Assembly (NCBI RefSeq): GCF_012848475.1
Contig: NZ_CP051666.1
Span: 67,001 to 131,000, forward strand
Length of the DNA: 64,000 nucleotides
Source: Marinobacterium sp. LSUCC0821
GTDB lineage: Bacteria; Pseudomonadota; Gammaproteobacteria; Pseudomonadales; Balneatricaceae
Reading direction: 5' to 3'
Shown: piece after piece, positions 45,714 through 55,485 of the stretch
Numbering within the stretch: the first letter of the stretch is position 1
Layout of the letters: each line of letters begins with the position of its first letter
Program-made: the position numbers and the translations under genes
The notes under the pieces: generated by a model
Databases searched by the model: none
Told to the model about the DNA's origin: nothing
Seen by the model: only the letters and a program-made list of their open reading frames with translations

Positions 45714-46568
45714 TTAAAGTGTGGTAGCTATAGCTTCACCCATGCGAACTGGGGTGCCCTGTTTCAGGTGTTCAGACCACTCAATGTCACCTTCAGGGAA
45801 GAGCAGGATGACGGTTGAACCTAGTTTAAAACGACCCATCTCACCCCCTTTTTCGAGAAGAAGAGGGATCTCTGCTTGGGTGTTAAATACTTTGATAGGC
45901 ACGCGCTTCATAGGAGCAACCTGGCCGCCCCATACGGTCTCAATACCTGCAACAATCATTGCACCAACAAGCACCATGGCCATCGGACCCTGTTCGGTTT
46001 CAAAAATACATACCAAACGTTCATTGCGGCCGAACAAATTATCTACGTTTTCAGCCGTTGTTTGGTTTACAGAGTAGAGATCACCCGGAACATAGATCGC
46101 CTCTTTAAGAGCTGCGCCAATAGGCATATGTACACGGTGGTAATCGCGCGGTGATAGGTAAATGGTTGCGAAAGAGCCGTTGATAAACGGTTTTGCGCGC
46201 TGTTCAGAGCCGCCTAATAGTGTCTTAACTCCATAGCCACGCCCTTTTGCTTGAAGAATGCGACCAAACTCAAGTTTGCCAATCTCGGAAATAGCGCCGT
46301 CAGCAGGGGAGACTAGAATGTTTTCACCTTCAGCGATGGTTCTTGCACCAGGCTTTAATGCGCGCGTAAAAAAGTCATTAAAGTTTACGTAATCCCTTGG
46401 ATCAGAACGCTCCGCTTCACTCATATCGACGTTGAAGTGGTTGATGAACTTTTTGATCACCCAATTTTTAACTTTTGGGTTTGTGCACTCGGCAATGCGG
46501 CCAACCAATCGTGATAATAGGTGCTGGGGTACGATCTGTTGGAACAGTATAAATAGAGTTTTCTTCAC
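45714..46568 (-). CDS. psd: Phosphatidylserine decarboxylase
   Basis: 284 residues from GTG 46568, chosen because GGAG lies six bases upstream; the TTG used by the longest frame has none. The proenzyme self-cleaves at LGST to make the pyruvoyl group from Ser251 (FKLGSTVILLFPEGD). SPADGAISEIG and SPRDYHRVHMPIG are also typical. It converts phosphatidylserine to phosphatidylethanolamine in the inner membrane. It follows rsgA as in E. coli. Confidence 0.95.
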   Translation of the reverse strand: MKKTLFILFQQIVPQHLLSRLVGRIAECTNPKVKNWVIKKFINHFNVDMSEAERSDPRDYVNFNDFFTRALKPGARTIAEGENILVSPADGAISEIGKLEFGRILQAKGRGYGVKTLLGGSEQRAKPFINGSFATIYLSPRDYHRVHMPIGAALKEAIYVPGDLYSVNQTTAENVDNLFGRNERLVCIFETEQGPMAMVLVGAMIVAGIETVWGGQVAPMKRVPIKVFNTQAEIPLLLEKGGEMGRFKLGSTVILLFPEGDIEWSEHLKQGTPVRMGEAIATTL

Positions 46569-46641
46569 CAGGATCTCCGTCAAACGGTGTATTACAAAGA
46601 TGTTGCATGATACCCAAGAGTGGGTTGAGTGACTATCTAGG

Positions 46642-47688
46642 TTACCTAGCTTCCTTCGCTTTGAAGTCCGATTCCAACATCGAGTTTAGAATCTGCTTGT
46701 AGCTCAAGAAGCGAGTTTCACTAACCAGTCCTTTATCTATCGCTTCATGAAAAGCACAGCCAGGCTCCGCTTCGTGCTGGCAGTCCCTGAATTTACAGTG
46801 ACCAGTCACTTCTCGAAGGTCAACAAATCCATCGATTAAGCGAGTCGGTTCAATATGCCACAGGCCAAATTCACGAATTCCGGGTGAGTCGATTAGGTTG
46901 CCACCCTCTGGGATGTGAAACAGTCGTGCAGTCGTGGTTGTGTGGCGCCCTTTGCGTGTAGCCTCAGATAGCTCGCCAACTTTGATGTCGACGCCTGGAA
47001 GCAGGGTGTTTACCAGCGATGATTTACCGACACCAGATTGACCAACAAAAACGGTAGTGCGATCAGCTAAAAAGGCTTTTAATTCGTCCAGTCCGCTTTT
47101 ATCAGATGTTGATGCATAGATAATTCGATAGCCAATCTCTCTATAGCTATCAAGCAGCGGTATCAGGCGTTCACGATTATTGTCATTTAATAGGTCTGTT
47201 TTGTTGAGAACAATAACAGGCTCTATATCTGACAATTCAGATGCCACTAGGTATCGATCAATTAGGTTGGCGTGTGCGTAGGGTTCTACAGCAATGACGA
47301 TTAAAATCGCATCAATGTTTGCAGCTACTGGTTTAAGTTCGCCATGGTTGTTGGGACGTTTCAGCTCAGAATCGCGATCCTCAACCGCTACAACCACACC
47401 TGCATCAGGTGATTTGCGCCAGATCACTCTGTCGCCAGTGACGAGCTGTCCCAAATGGGTGCGCATGTGACAGCGGATGATCTCACCTGTCAGCTCGCCT
47501 TCAAGTACTTCAACGTCAACCTGTTTGCCAAAGTGCGAGATGATAAGTCCATGTTGCTCTGGACCGAGGTCGCCACCTTCAAGCTGAGAATCTATCTGCT
47601 CATCACGTTTCTGTGCGCGAGCAGTTCTCTCCTCTTGGATCTTCTGGATTCTCCAAGCTTGACGTCTATTTACTTTACGTTGCGCCAT
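46642..47688 (-). CDS. rsgA: Ribosome small-subunit biogenesis GTPase RsgA
   Basis: 348 residues from ATG 47688, with GAGG upstream. OB-fold domain, then a circularly permuted GTPase: NKTD (162-165, G4) precedes GQSGVGKSS (216-224, G1), and DSPG (G3) follows. The C-terminal zinc finger shows as CKFRDCQHEAEPGC. It tests late 30S maturation. It is divergent from orn and is followed by psd and ygfZ. Confidence 0.96.
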   Translation of the reverse strand: MAQRKVNRRQAWRIQKIQEERTARAQKRDEQIDSQLEGGDLGPEQHGLIISHFGKQVDVEVLEGELTGEIIRCHMRTHLGQLVTGDRVIWRKSPDAGVVVAVEDRDSELKRPNNHGELKPVAANIDAILIVIAVEPYAHANLIDRYLVASELSDIEPVIVLNKTDLLNDNNRERLIPLLDSYREIGYRIIYASTSDKSGLDELKAFLADRTTVFVGQSGVGKSSLVNTLLPGVDIKVGELSEATRKGRHTTTTARLFHIPEGGNLIDSPGIREFGLWHIEPTRLIDGFVDLREVTGHCKFRDCQHEAEPGCAFHEAIDKGLVSETRFLSYKQILNSMLESDFKAKEAR

Positions 47689-47780
47689 CGGGCCTCGTTT
47701 CAAATTGAGCGGATAGGGTATAATCAGTCATTCTACTGTTTTCGCTAGTTGGAAGCGATCCATTCCCCAAGGAGAATTCG

Positions 47781-48338
47781 ATGCTCGATAAAAAATCCGA
47801 TAAAAATTTAATCTGGATAGATCTTGAAATGACCGGATTGGATGTGGATAGAGAGCGTATTATCGAGATGGCGATTATTGTGACTGATCCGGAGCTTAAT
47901 ACTCTGGCAGAGAGTCCAGTGATTACAGTTCATCAGTCGGATGAACTGCTTGACGCAATGGATGAGTGGAATACCAAACAGCATGGCGGTTCAGGACTGG
48001 TTGATCGAGTAAAAGCTAGCGATACGAGTGAGGCTGAAGCAGAACAGTCTATGATCGATTTTTTATCGGCCTACATTCCTGCAGGTGTCTCTCCTATGTG
48101 CGGAAACAGTGTTCATCAGGACCGCAAATTCCTACACCGTTACATGCCAAAATTAGAGGCTTACTTCCACTATCGAAACCTCGATGTGAGCACGCTTAAA
48201 GAGCTTGCGCGTCGTTGGCGTCCCGATGTTTTAGAGACTCTCAAAAAGCAGGGGAGTCATCTTGCTTTAGATGATATTCGAGACTCTATTGATGAGCTTA
48301 AGCACTACCGAGAGAACTTCTTAAGGATGGATTCTTAA
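47781..48338 (+). CDS. orn: Oligoribonuclease
   Basis: A 185-residue DEDDh exonuclease that degrades 2-5 nucleotide RNAs (and pGpG). Motifs: [20 protein letters not shown] (first Asp and Glu), [17 protein letters not shown] (Asp), and [14 protein letters not shown] (His and Asp). Length matches E. coli (181). GGAG is eight bases upstream. Divergent from rsgA and convergent with queG, as in other gammaproteobacteria. Confidence 0.97.
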   Translation: MLDKKSDKNLIWIDLEMTGLDVDRERIIEMAIIVTDPELNTLAESPVITVHQSDELLDAMDEWNTKQHGGSGLVDRVKASDTSEAEAEQSMIDFLSAYIPAGVSPMCGNSVHQDRKFLHRYMPKLEAYFHYRNLDVSTLKELARRWRPDVLETLKKQGSHLALDDIRDSIDELKHYRENFLRMDS

Positions 48339-48373
48339 GTAGCGTGAGAAGGGGGGGTAGAATGACGCTCCCA

Positions 48374-49510
48374 TCAATCAGGTATTCGCTTTGAATTTGG
48401 GTGCTGCAGAAGAGGTAGTGGTTCTGTTTGGGTAGCACTCTCACTCGAGAGTTGATTCAAAGCCCAGAGTAGATGCTCTTGCACCATCGGTGTCTCGGTT
48501 TGAGCATTGAGTGCCTCTTTTATCACCCCCACCGCTTTTGCATCGGCACTGTTGCCAAGAGCGATGGCGATATTTCGTCTCCAGCCTTGGTATCCTGTTC
48601 TACGAATAGCGGAACCCTCTGTCTTTGTCAGAAACTCCTCTTCGCTCCAGCTAAATAGCTCAAGTAGATCTTGGTTATCAAGCTGGTGTCTTGGTGAGAA
48701 ATCCTCTTCATTAGTATGTTTTGCAAAACGATTCCATGGGCAGATCAGTTGGCAATCATCGCAGCCAAAAATTCTGTTGCCCATGAGAGGGCGGAGCTCT
48801 TCTGGTATTGAGCCTCGATGTTCAATCGTCAGGTAGGAGATGCAGCGTCTGGCATCTAAAACATAAGGTGCCGGGAATGCGTTGGTTGGGCAGATATCCA
48901 TGCAAGCTGTGCACTTGCCGCAATGGGTTTCACTCTCTGGGGTATCGATAGGCAAGGGGAGGTCTATAAAAAGTGAGCCTAGAAAAAACCAAGAGCCAGC
49001 GCTTCGGTTAAGCAGAAGCGTATGTTTGCCTACCCAGCCAAGTCCTGCGTCTCTGGCTAGTGGGCGCTCTAAAATCGGAGCGCTATCAACAAATGGGCGA
49101 AATTTTATGCTCTGCTCGCACCTCTCTTCGAGCCATTGTCCTAGATGTTTTAAACGGTTTCTAATGAGTTTGTGATAATCCCTGCCTAACGCATATCGGG
49201 CTATATAGCCCTTTTTTGGATTGGCCAATATTGAGGTGAATTTAACATCGCTAGGAAGGTAGTCCATGCGAACCATAATGACTCTAAGCGTGCCATCTAC
49301 TAGCTGTTTTGGGTCGATACGCTTTTCAAAGTGATCAGCTAGAAAACCCATCTCACCCTGATAATTTTTCTCCAGCCACTCTCGAAGATAGCTCTCTTCC
49401 GAGCGCATATCTGGAAGCGTTATTGCACACTGTTGAAAGCCCAGCTCAAACGCCTTCTCTTTAAGAGCGCTTGCTAAATTGTCGAGCGAGCTAGGTTCAA
49501 AAGTGGTCAT
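48374..49510 (-). CDS. queG: Epoxyqueuosine reductase QueG
   Basis: 378 residues. The final step of queuosine synthesis in tRNA: reduction of epoxyqueuosine with a cobalamin and two 4Fe-4S clusters. The ferredoxin motifs CGKCTACMDICP and CDDCQLICPWNRF are visible, with a C-terminal HEAT-like repeat region (YQGWRRNIAIALGNSADAKA). It is divergent from nnrD at 49630. Confidence 0.95.
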   Translation of the reverse strand: MTTFEPSSLDNLASALKEKAFELGFQQCAITLPDMRSEESYLREWLEKNYQGEMGFLADHFEKRIDPKQLVDGTLRVIMVRMDYLPSDVKFTSILANPKKGYIARYALGRDYHKLIRNRLKHLGQWLEERCEQSIKFRPFVDSAPILERPLARDAGLGWVGKHTLLLNRSAGSWFFLGSLFIDLPLPIDTPESETHCGKCTACMDICPTNAFPAPYVLDARRCISYLTIEHRGSIPEELRPLMGNRIFGCDDCQLICPWNRFAKHTNEEDFSPRHQLDNQDLLELFSWSEEEFLTKTEGSAIRRTGYQGWRRNIAIALGNSADAKAVGVIKEALNAQTETPMVQEHLLWALNQLSSESATQTEPLPLLQHPNSKRIPD

Positions 49511-49629
49511 CAGGGGATTTATCTATTCTGTTTCAGCAAAAATTCATCGTCCGCGTTAATATACTGCAATTGTAGATGTGAATCAGGATCTTCAGAGGTT
49601 TAAGTGCACTGTTTATCTTGGGAAATAAT

Positions 49630-50436
49630 ATGAGTCAGTCAGAGTTACACAGTTTTGCTCCGCGCGCTCGGTCAGCGCACAAAGGTGATTTCGGCGTTGT
49701 GCTTGTGGTTGGTGGTGCACAGGGATTTGGCGGTGCCGTTATTTTAAGTGCTGAAGGGGCAATGCGAACGGGAGCAGGACGGGTCGCCTTAGCCACTGGG
49801 GCTGAATCTCACGTTGTCGCAAGCCTAAGTCGCATGCCAGAGATTATGGCGCAGTGTGTAAATTCTACGACAGAATTGATCGCCTTAATTGAAAAGGCGA
49901 CAGTTCTGGTGGTCGGTCCTGGATTGGGTCTAGAGCGCTGGGGTGTAGAGGTGGCGCGTGAGATCTTTAAATCTGACCTGCCAAAGGTGGTAGATGCCGA
50001 CGCACTTAACCTGATTGCAATGGGGCGATTAACTGCACCTTCAAAAGCGGTTTTTACACCGCACCCAGGTGAGGCTGCACGTCTGCTCGATACTTCCGTT
50101 TCTGAAATTGAGAAAGATCGAAGAGCCGCTGTTTGTGAATTACAAAAGCGGTTGAAGGGTGTCGTTGTGCTAAAGGGTGCTAATACGCTAGTGGCTGGTG
50201 ATAGTGAAATATTTACTTGTCAGGCCGGTAATCCAGGGATGGCCTCGGCCGGTATGGGAGATCTACTTTCTGGTATCATAGCCGCTCTTATGGCGCAGGG
50301 GTTTAGTGCCTTTGAAGCGGCAAAGCTTGGTGTTAGTTTGCATGCTGAGGCTGGAGATCTTGCTGCTGCTGACGGCGAGCGCGGATTGATAGCGTCTGAT
50401 CTGTTGATGCATTTAAAGCCTGTATTAAATAGATAA
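49630..50436 (+). CDS. nnrD: NAD(P)H-hydrate dehydratase, stand-alone NnrD domain
   Basis: 268 residues from ATG 49630 (the in-frame TTG four codons before is less likely). A ribokinase-like ADP-dependent dehydratase: GDFGVVLVVGGAQGFGGA, AMRTGAGRVALAT, FTPHPGEAARLL and GNPGMASAGMGDLLSG are all family motifs. It repairs damaged (S)-NAD(P)H hydrates. In most gammaproteobacteria the N-terminal NnrE epimerase is fused to this domain (about 500 residues). Here it is absent, and there is no room for it upstream. Confidence 0.92.
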   Translation: MSQSELHSFAPRARSAHKGDFGVVLVVGGAQGFGGAVILSAEGAMRTGAGRVALATGAESHVVASLSRMPEIMAQCVNSTTELIALIEKATVLVVGPGLGLERWGVEVAREIFKSDLPKVVDADALNLIAMGRLTAPSKAVFTPHPGEAARLLDTSVSEIEKDRRAAVCELQKRLKGVVVLKGANTLVAGDSEIFTCQAGNPGMASAGMGDLLSGIIAALMAQGFSAFEAAKLGVSLHAEAGDLAAADGERGLIASDLLMHLKPVLNR

Positions 50437-50486
50437 ACAGATTAGTAGATAAAAAGTTAAACACACAGGTGGGTTAAGGTAGTTAA

Positions 50487-50954
50487 GTGACTGCAGATTT
50501 AGTTTGGAATCTTGCTGATGAAGAGGCAACTTTGCGAGCCGGTAAGGCGTTAGGCGAAGTTGTGCTCGCAGGTGTGATCTTTCTTGAGGGGAACTTGGGG
50601 ATGGGTAAAACAACCCTGACTCGAGGGCTCATTCAAGGCTTGGGTCATCGGGGGGCTGTGAAAAGTCCAACCTATACCCTAGTTGAGCCCTATCTGTTAG
50701 ATGGTCGCCAGATCTATCATTTTGATCTTTATCGCCTATCTGAGCCCGAAGAGCTCGAATATATGGGAATTAGAGACTACTTCGATCAAGAGGCCCTCTG
50801 TTTGGTTGAGTGGGCAGAACGTGGTGAAGGGATGCTCCCGACGCCTGATTTGGAAATCAAACTTGAACCCTTGGAGCAAGGCCGTAAACTATCTCTCTTT
50901 GCTATGACAGCTAAGGGGAGAGATTTGCTTCAACAACTTCCCGTTTCTGTCTAA
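50487..50954 (+). CDS. tsaE: tRNA t6A synthesis ATPase TsaE
   Basis: 155 residues starting at GTG 50487. Walker A GNLGMGKTT (35-43), SPTYTLVEPY and the YHFDLYRL and VEWAERG segments are characteristic. It supports the TsaB/TsaD complex in making threonylcarbamoyladenosine at tRNA position 37. It sits between nnrD and amiB, the conserved order. Confidence 0.95.
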   Translation: MTADLVWNLADEEATLRAGKALGEVVLAGVIFLEGNLGMGKTTLTRGLIQGLGHRGAVKSPTYTLVEPYLLDGRQIYHFDLYRLSEPEELEYMGIRDYFDQEALCLVEWAERGEGMLPTPDLEIKLEPLEQGRKLSLFAMTAKGRDLLQQLPVSV

Positions 50955-50973
50955 TTCACTTTTTAGGGTTCTT

Positions 50974-52317
50974 ATGTTGGGTTTGTTTCGGTTTTGCATA
51001 ATGAGTTTGGCGATTTCAATCGCAAACCCTGCATTTTCGGCTGCCATCGAGAACCTGCGTCTATGGAAAGCTCCTGATAGTACGCGACTCGTTTTTGATC
51101 TCGATTCGGAGGTTAAACATTCACTGTTTGCACTCGATAATCCAGATCGTATCGTTATCGATATTCCCAATAGCTCAGCGACCAAAGATTTTAGTAAGGT
51201 CGATTTGAGCGGTAGTCCAATCAAACGCATCCGTACAGGGCTGCAGAGTGATAAGTTGCGTGTGGTTCTTGATCTCTCGCAAAGAGTCGAGCCATCAAGT
51301 TTCTCGCTAGTGCCTAACGACCAATATGGACACCGTTTAGTGGTGGATCTCGGTTGGAGCGGTGGCGCAAAGATTGAATCTGAAACCGCCCCCTCAACTC
51401 CGGTAGCACTGCCGACTGGAAATAGGGAGATTGTCATTGCGGTCGATGCGGGTCATGGTGGCGATGATCCAGGTGCATTGGGTCCCTATCGTCTTCGTGA
51501 AAAAGATGTAGTCCTTGCTATTGCCAAGGAGGTTAAGCGACAAATTGATGCGGAACCTGGTTTTCGCGCAGAGCTTGTTCGTTCCGGCGATTACTATGTC
51601 AGTTTGCGTGGTAGAACTCGGAAAGCGCGCAAGTTAAACGCCGATCTCTTCGTTTCCATTCACGCCGATGCAGCGCAAAGTAGCAAAGCTCGAGGGGCTT
51701 CAGTCTGGGTCCTCAGTAATCGAGGCGCTTCTAGTGAGATGGGTCGTTGGCTCGCTTCGAAAGAGAATAGTGCCGATCTCATTGGTGGGGTAGGAAGTGT
51801 CAGTCTTGAAGATAAAGATGAAACCCTGGCAAGTGTTTTGTTAGACATGTCGATGACCTATGCGCGCACCAGTAGCAGTGAAGTAGCTGGCGCTGTTCAT
51901 GAAAATATCGCTCGCTTTGCCAAAATGCATAAGAACTACGTCGAAAAAGCGGGATTTGTGGTGCTGAAGTCCCCCGATATCCCTTCGATATTAGTTGAAA
52001 CTGGGTTTATCTCTAACCCAAGTGAAGCGAAACGTCTAAAAGATTCTTCCTATCAAAAACGCATGGCGCGCGCGATTGCAGATGGCATCGTTGGACACTT
52101 CTGGAGTAAGCCTCCCGCTGCAACCTTGGTTGCTACACTGAAACAGCAGGGTAAGCAGCCTGCCACGATTGAACGAAGTCATAAAGTTGCGCCCGGTGAT
52201 TCACTCTCGATTATTGCTGAGAGAAATGGTGTGTCGCTCGATTCACTGCGTCGTTTTAACCAATTGAAGTCTGACCGTATTCGCGTAGGTCAGGTTCTTA
52301 AAATCCCTGCGGGTTGA
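50974..52317 (+). CDS. amiB: N-acetylmuramoyl-L-alanine amidase AmiB
   Basis: 447 residues: signal peptide (about 1-24), AMIN domain (about 25-125; localization to the division site), Amidase_3 catalytic domain with the zinc site in [21 protein letters not shown] and LVETGFISN, and a C-terminal LysM ([19 protein letters not shown]) for glycan binding. It splits septal peptidoglycan during cell separation, activated by EnvC-type proteins. mutL starts eight bases after it. Confidence 0.95.
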   Translation: MLGLFRFCIMSLAISIANPAFSAAIENLRLWKAPDSTRLVFDLDSEVKHSLFALDNPDRIVIDIPNSSATKDFSKVDLSGSPIKRIRTGLQSDKLRVVLDLSQRVEPSSFSLVPNDQYGHRLVVDLGWSGGAKIESETAPSTPVALPTGNREIVIAVDAGHGGDDPGALGPYRLREKDVVLAIAKEVKRQIDAEPGFRAELVRSGDYYVSLRGRTRKARKLNADLFVSIHADAAQSSKARGASVWVLSNRGASSEMGRWLASKENSADLIGGVGSVSLEDKDETLASVLLDMSMTYARTSSSEVAGAVHENIARFAKMHKNYVEKAGFVVLKSPDIPSILVETGFISNPSEAKRLKDSSYQKRMARAIADGIVGHFWSKPPAATLVATLKQQGKQPATIERSHKVAPGDSLSIIAERNGVSLDSLRRFNQLKSDRIRVGQVLKIPAG

Positions 52318-52324
52318 TCAATTT

Positions 52325-54199
52325 ATGAGTCGAATACACCTACTTTCACCGCAATTAGCCAACCAAATTGCAGCGGGTGAAGTTGTTGAAAGGCCTGCTT
52401 CAGTGGTTAAAGAGATCATGGAGAATGCGATAGATGCAGGCTCCACAAAGATCTCTGTTGAGGTAGAGCAGGGTGGCGTAAAACTGATTCGTATTCGCGA
52501 CGACGGCAAGGGTATCGATAAAGATGATCTGCCGCTGGCGCTGAGTCGCCATGCGACCTCAAAAATTACTGCCCTTGAGGATCTAGAGGCGGTTGCAAGT
52601 TTAGGTTTTCGTGGTGAAGCATTGGCGAGTATCAGCTCGGTATCACGTCTAACTCTTAGTTCGCGCGCAGAAGGGCAAGAGAGTGGGTGGCAGGTTCGAG
52701 CTGAGGGGCGCGATATGGAGGCTGAAGTTTCTCCAGCTGCACACCCGCAAGGGACCACGGTTGAGATGCGAGATCTCTTCTTCAACACTCCGGCACGGCG
52801 TAAATTTTTAAAGACTGAAAATACTGAGTATCGCCACCTGGAAGAGGTGGTGAAACGCATGGCGTTGAGTCGTTTTGATCTGCAGTTCCAGTTAAGTAAT
52901 AACAATCGCGTGGTGCATCAACTTAAACCTGCAATATCAGAGCAGATGAAGGAGCGTCGAATCGCTTCACTGCTCGGCGCAGACTTTATTAACAGTGCGC
53001 TTAATGTTGATATCGCAGCGGAAGCCTCAGGTTTGCGACTCTGGGGTTGGATTGGGCTTCCGACCTATTCGCGTAGCCAGGCAGATCAGCAATACTTCTT
53101 CGTTAATGGTCGAATCATTCGCGATAAGTTGGTGACGCACGCAATTCGTCAGGCCTATGCTGATGTCCTCTATAACGGCCGGCACCCTTGCTATGTACTC
53201 TATCTAGAGTTGGACCCAGCGCTGGTTGATGTCAATGTGCACCCGACTAAGCACGAGGTTCGATTCCGTGAAGGGCGACTGGTTCATGACTTCATTTTCC
53301 GATCTATTCATCGTGTCATTGGCGAGAGTCGTCCTGGAGATAGGACTCCAGAAGCGACGCCTGGTTTTGGTACAAATCTGCAACAGCAGGTTGAGCCGCT
53401 AAATCAGTCGTTTGAGCAGCAGCGAATCTCTCTCCCTAGCGAATCTAATTCTCCTGGCGCTTTTAATTTTAGTGCTTACCAAGCTGCGAAGCCGAGTCAG
53501 GGCCAAATTCAGCAGCAGATGGCAGGTTATGCAGCACTGCATCCGCAAACGCCTGGGCTGACGGCTGAAATCTCATCAGTTGGAGCGACTTTAGGCGCTG
53601 CATCCACTGCTGATATTCCGCCGTTAGGCTTTGCAGTAGCGCAACTTCATGGCATCTACATATTGTCGCAAAGCGCCCAGGGTATAGTAGTCGTTGATAT
53701 GCACGCCGCGCATGAGCGTATCGTTTACGAGCGTATGAAAAGTGCCTGGGAGTCTGAGGGAGTTCGAAGTCAGCCGCTTCTAGTTCCAGTGACACTAAAC
53801 GTTAGTGAAGCTGAAGCAGAGATAGCAGCCGAACAGGCAGATCTTTTTAAACAGCTTGGCTTCTCTCTGGAGCGCTTGGCACAAGAGTCTATTGTTATTC
53901 GAGAGGTACCTGTATCTCTGGCGCGCTCAGATGTGTCGCTTTTGGTTAGAGATGTACTCTCTGATATGAAAGTCTACGGTACATCGCGCCGTATTGAAGA
54001 GAGTATTAATGAGCTGCTAGGAACCATGGCTTGTCACGGTTCAGTGCGTGCAAACCGACAGCTCACTATTCCAGAGATGAATGCATTGCTGCGTGACATG
54101 GAAGCGACTGAGCGATCTGGGCAGTGTAACCATGGTCGTCCAACTTATGTACAGCTCACGATGGGTGAATTGGACAAGCTCTTTTTAAGGGGGCAGTAG
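52325..54199 (+). CDS. mutL: DNA mismatch repair protein MutL, endonuclease-type
   Basis: 624 residues. GHKL ATPase N-terminus ([26 protein letters not shown] region, DDGKGI and [10 protein letters not shown]), a low-complexity Gln-rich linker (about 350-420), and a C-terminal dimerization domain. The C-terminus has [12 protein letters not shown] (458-469), matching the metal-binding DxHA(X)2E(X)4E endonuclease motif, plus [11 protein letters not shown] and CNHGRPTYV. MutH-dependent MutL proteins such as that of E. coli lack this motif, so this MutL probably nicks DNA itself. Confidence 0.95.
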   Translation: MSRIHLLSPQLANQIAAGEVVERPASVVKEIMENAIDAGSTKISVEVEQGGVKLIRIRDDGKGIDKDDLPLALSRHATSKITALEDLEAVASLGFRGEALASISSVSRLTLSSRAEGQESGWQVRAEGRDMEAEVSPAAHPQGTTVEMRDLFFNTPARRKFLKTENTEYRHLEEVVKRMALSRFDLQFQLSNNNRVVHQLKPAISEQMKERRIASLLGADFINSALNVDIAAEASGLRLWGWIGLPTYSRSQADQQYFFVNGRIIRDKLVTHAIRQAYADVLYNGRHPCYVLYLELDPALVDVNVHPTKHEVRFREGRLVHDFIFRSIHRVIGESRPGDRTPEATPGFGTNLQQQVEPLNQSFEQQRISLPSESNSPGAFNFSAYQAAKPSQGQIQQQMAGYAALHPQTPGLTAEISSVGATLGAASTADIPPLGFAVAQLHGIYILSQSAQGIVVVDMHAAHERIVYERMKSAWESEGVRSQPLLVPVTLNVSEAEAEIAAEQADLFKQLGFSLERLAQESIVIREVPVSLARSDVSLLVRDVLSDMKVYGTSRRIEESINELLGTMACHGSVRANRQLTIPEMNALLRDMEATERSGQCNHGRPTYVQLTMGELDKLFLRGQ

Positions 54200-55120
54200 G
54201 TGTCTCTGCCTAAAGTTCTCTTTTTGATGGGGCCAACTGCCTCGGGTAAGACTGATCTTGCTTTGCAGCTATTTGACCGTGTCGATGCCGAAATTATTAG
54301 CGTGGATAGCGCGCTCATCTACAAAGAGATGAATATTGGCACTGCGAAGCCAGACGCCCAGACCTTGCATGATTATCCGCACGCATTGGTTGATATTTTA
54401 GATCCCACTGAGAGCTATTCAGCTTCAGATTTTGCAAACGATGCAAAAGTACTAATTGACGCTGCCCATCAAAAGGGCAAATTGCCGATTCTTGTTGGCG
54501 GCACCATCCTCTATTTCAAAGCGTTGGCAGAGGGTTTGGCTAAGTTGCCAGAGGCGAATCCGGAGTTGCGCGCCGAAATAGAAGCGGATGCAGCTAAGTT
54601 GGGTTGGCCCGCTATTCATGCGCGTCTATCAGAGTTGGACCCTCTTTCAGGTGTTCGTTTGGGTGAAAATGATCAACAGCGAATTCAACGCGCGCTAGAA
54701 ATTGTCTTAATGACCGGTCGAAGTATTGAGGAGTTCTGGCAGCAGCAGTCCGTGTTAGAGCACCCCTGGGATATTGTGCCGATGGCCCTGATGCCCTCCG
54801 ATCGTGCCGTATTGCATCGACGCATTGAGCTGCGTTTTGAACTAATGCTTGCACAGAATTTTCAAGCTGAAGTTGAAAGTTTGCGTGATCGGGGTGACCT
54901 AAATTTAAATCTACCTTCCATGCGTTGCGTAGGCTACCGCCAGATGTGGCAATATCTGGATGGGGATTTCGATGCTAATGAAATGCGTATGAAGGCCATC
55001 GTAGCTACACGGCAGTTGGCTAAACGCCAGATGACTTGGTTGCGTGGTTGGCAGGGTGCAGTTGTAGTTGATTCGATGGATCAAAAATTGCTCGATAAAT
55101 CTTTGGAATTAATTGCCTGA
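54200..55120 (+). CDS. miaA: tRNA dimethylallyltransferase MiaA
   Basis: 306 residues with a GTG start right after the mutL stop. P-loop GPTASGKTDL (11-20), DSALIYKEMNIGTAKP (prenyl-acceptor region), LVGGTILYFKALAEGL and CVGYRQMW mark the family. It adds a dimethylallyl group to A37 of tRNAs reading U-initial codons. hfq follows after 117 bases. Confidence 0.96.
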   Translation: MSLPKVLFLMGPTASGKTDLALQLFDRVDAEIISVDSALIYKEMNIGTAKPDAQTLHDYPHALVDILDPTESYSASDFANDAKVLIDAAHQKGKLPILVGGTILYFKALAEGLAKLPEANPELRAEIEADAAKLGWPAIHARLSELDPLSGVRLGENDQQRIQRALEIVLMTGRSIEEFWQQQSVLEHPWDIVPMALMPSDRAVLHRRIELRFELMLAQNFQAEVESLRDRGDLNLNLPSMRCVGYRQMWQYLDGDFDANEMRMKAIVATRQLAKRQMTWLRGWQGAVVVDSMDQKLLDKSLELIA

Positions 55121-55237
55121 ATCTAATATCATTCTTTGGTCTACTGTAGTTCTGCTTGGGGAAAATGTTCTCCGCTCGCATTTTGGGCAACAGAGGTAGC
55201 AACCTAATAACGATTATCTCCAAATGGAGGAGGCACT

Positions 55238-55477
55238 ATGTCAAAAGGGCAAACCCTACAAGACCCTTACTTGAACGTTCTTCGCAAGGAACGCGTTCCA
55301 GTATCTATTTTCCTAGTTAACGGTATTAAGCTTCAGGGACAGATTGAGTCTTTCGATCAGTTCGTGATTCTATTGAAAAACACTGTAAGTCAGATGGTTT
55401 ATAAACATGCGGTATCTACCGTTGTTCCATCTAGACCTATCAAGCTGCCACAGGTCGATGAAAAGCCGACCGAATGA
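55238..55477 (+). CDS. hfq: RNA chaperone Hfq
   Basis: 79 residues: the full Sm core, with [20 protein letters not shown] (Gln8-type proximal face), [12 protein letters not shown] and VYKHAVSTV, but a C-terminal tail of only about a dozen residues, far shorter than E. coli (102). GGAGG precedes the ATG. It presumably has its own promoter in the 117-base gap as well as read-through from miaA; hflX follows. Confidence 0.97.
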   Translation: MSKGQTLQDPYLNVLRKERVPVSIFLVNGIKLQGQIESFDQFVILLKNTVSQMVYKHAVSTVVPSRPIKLPQVDEKPTE

Positions 55478-55485
55478 GGTAATAA

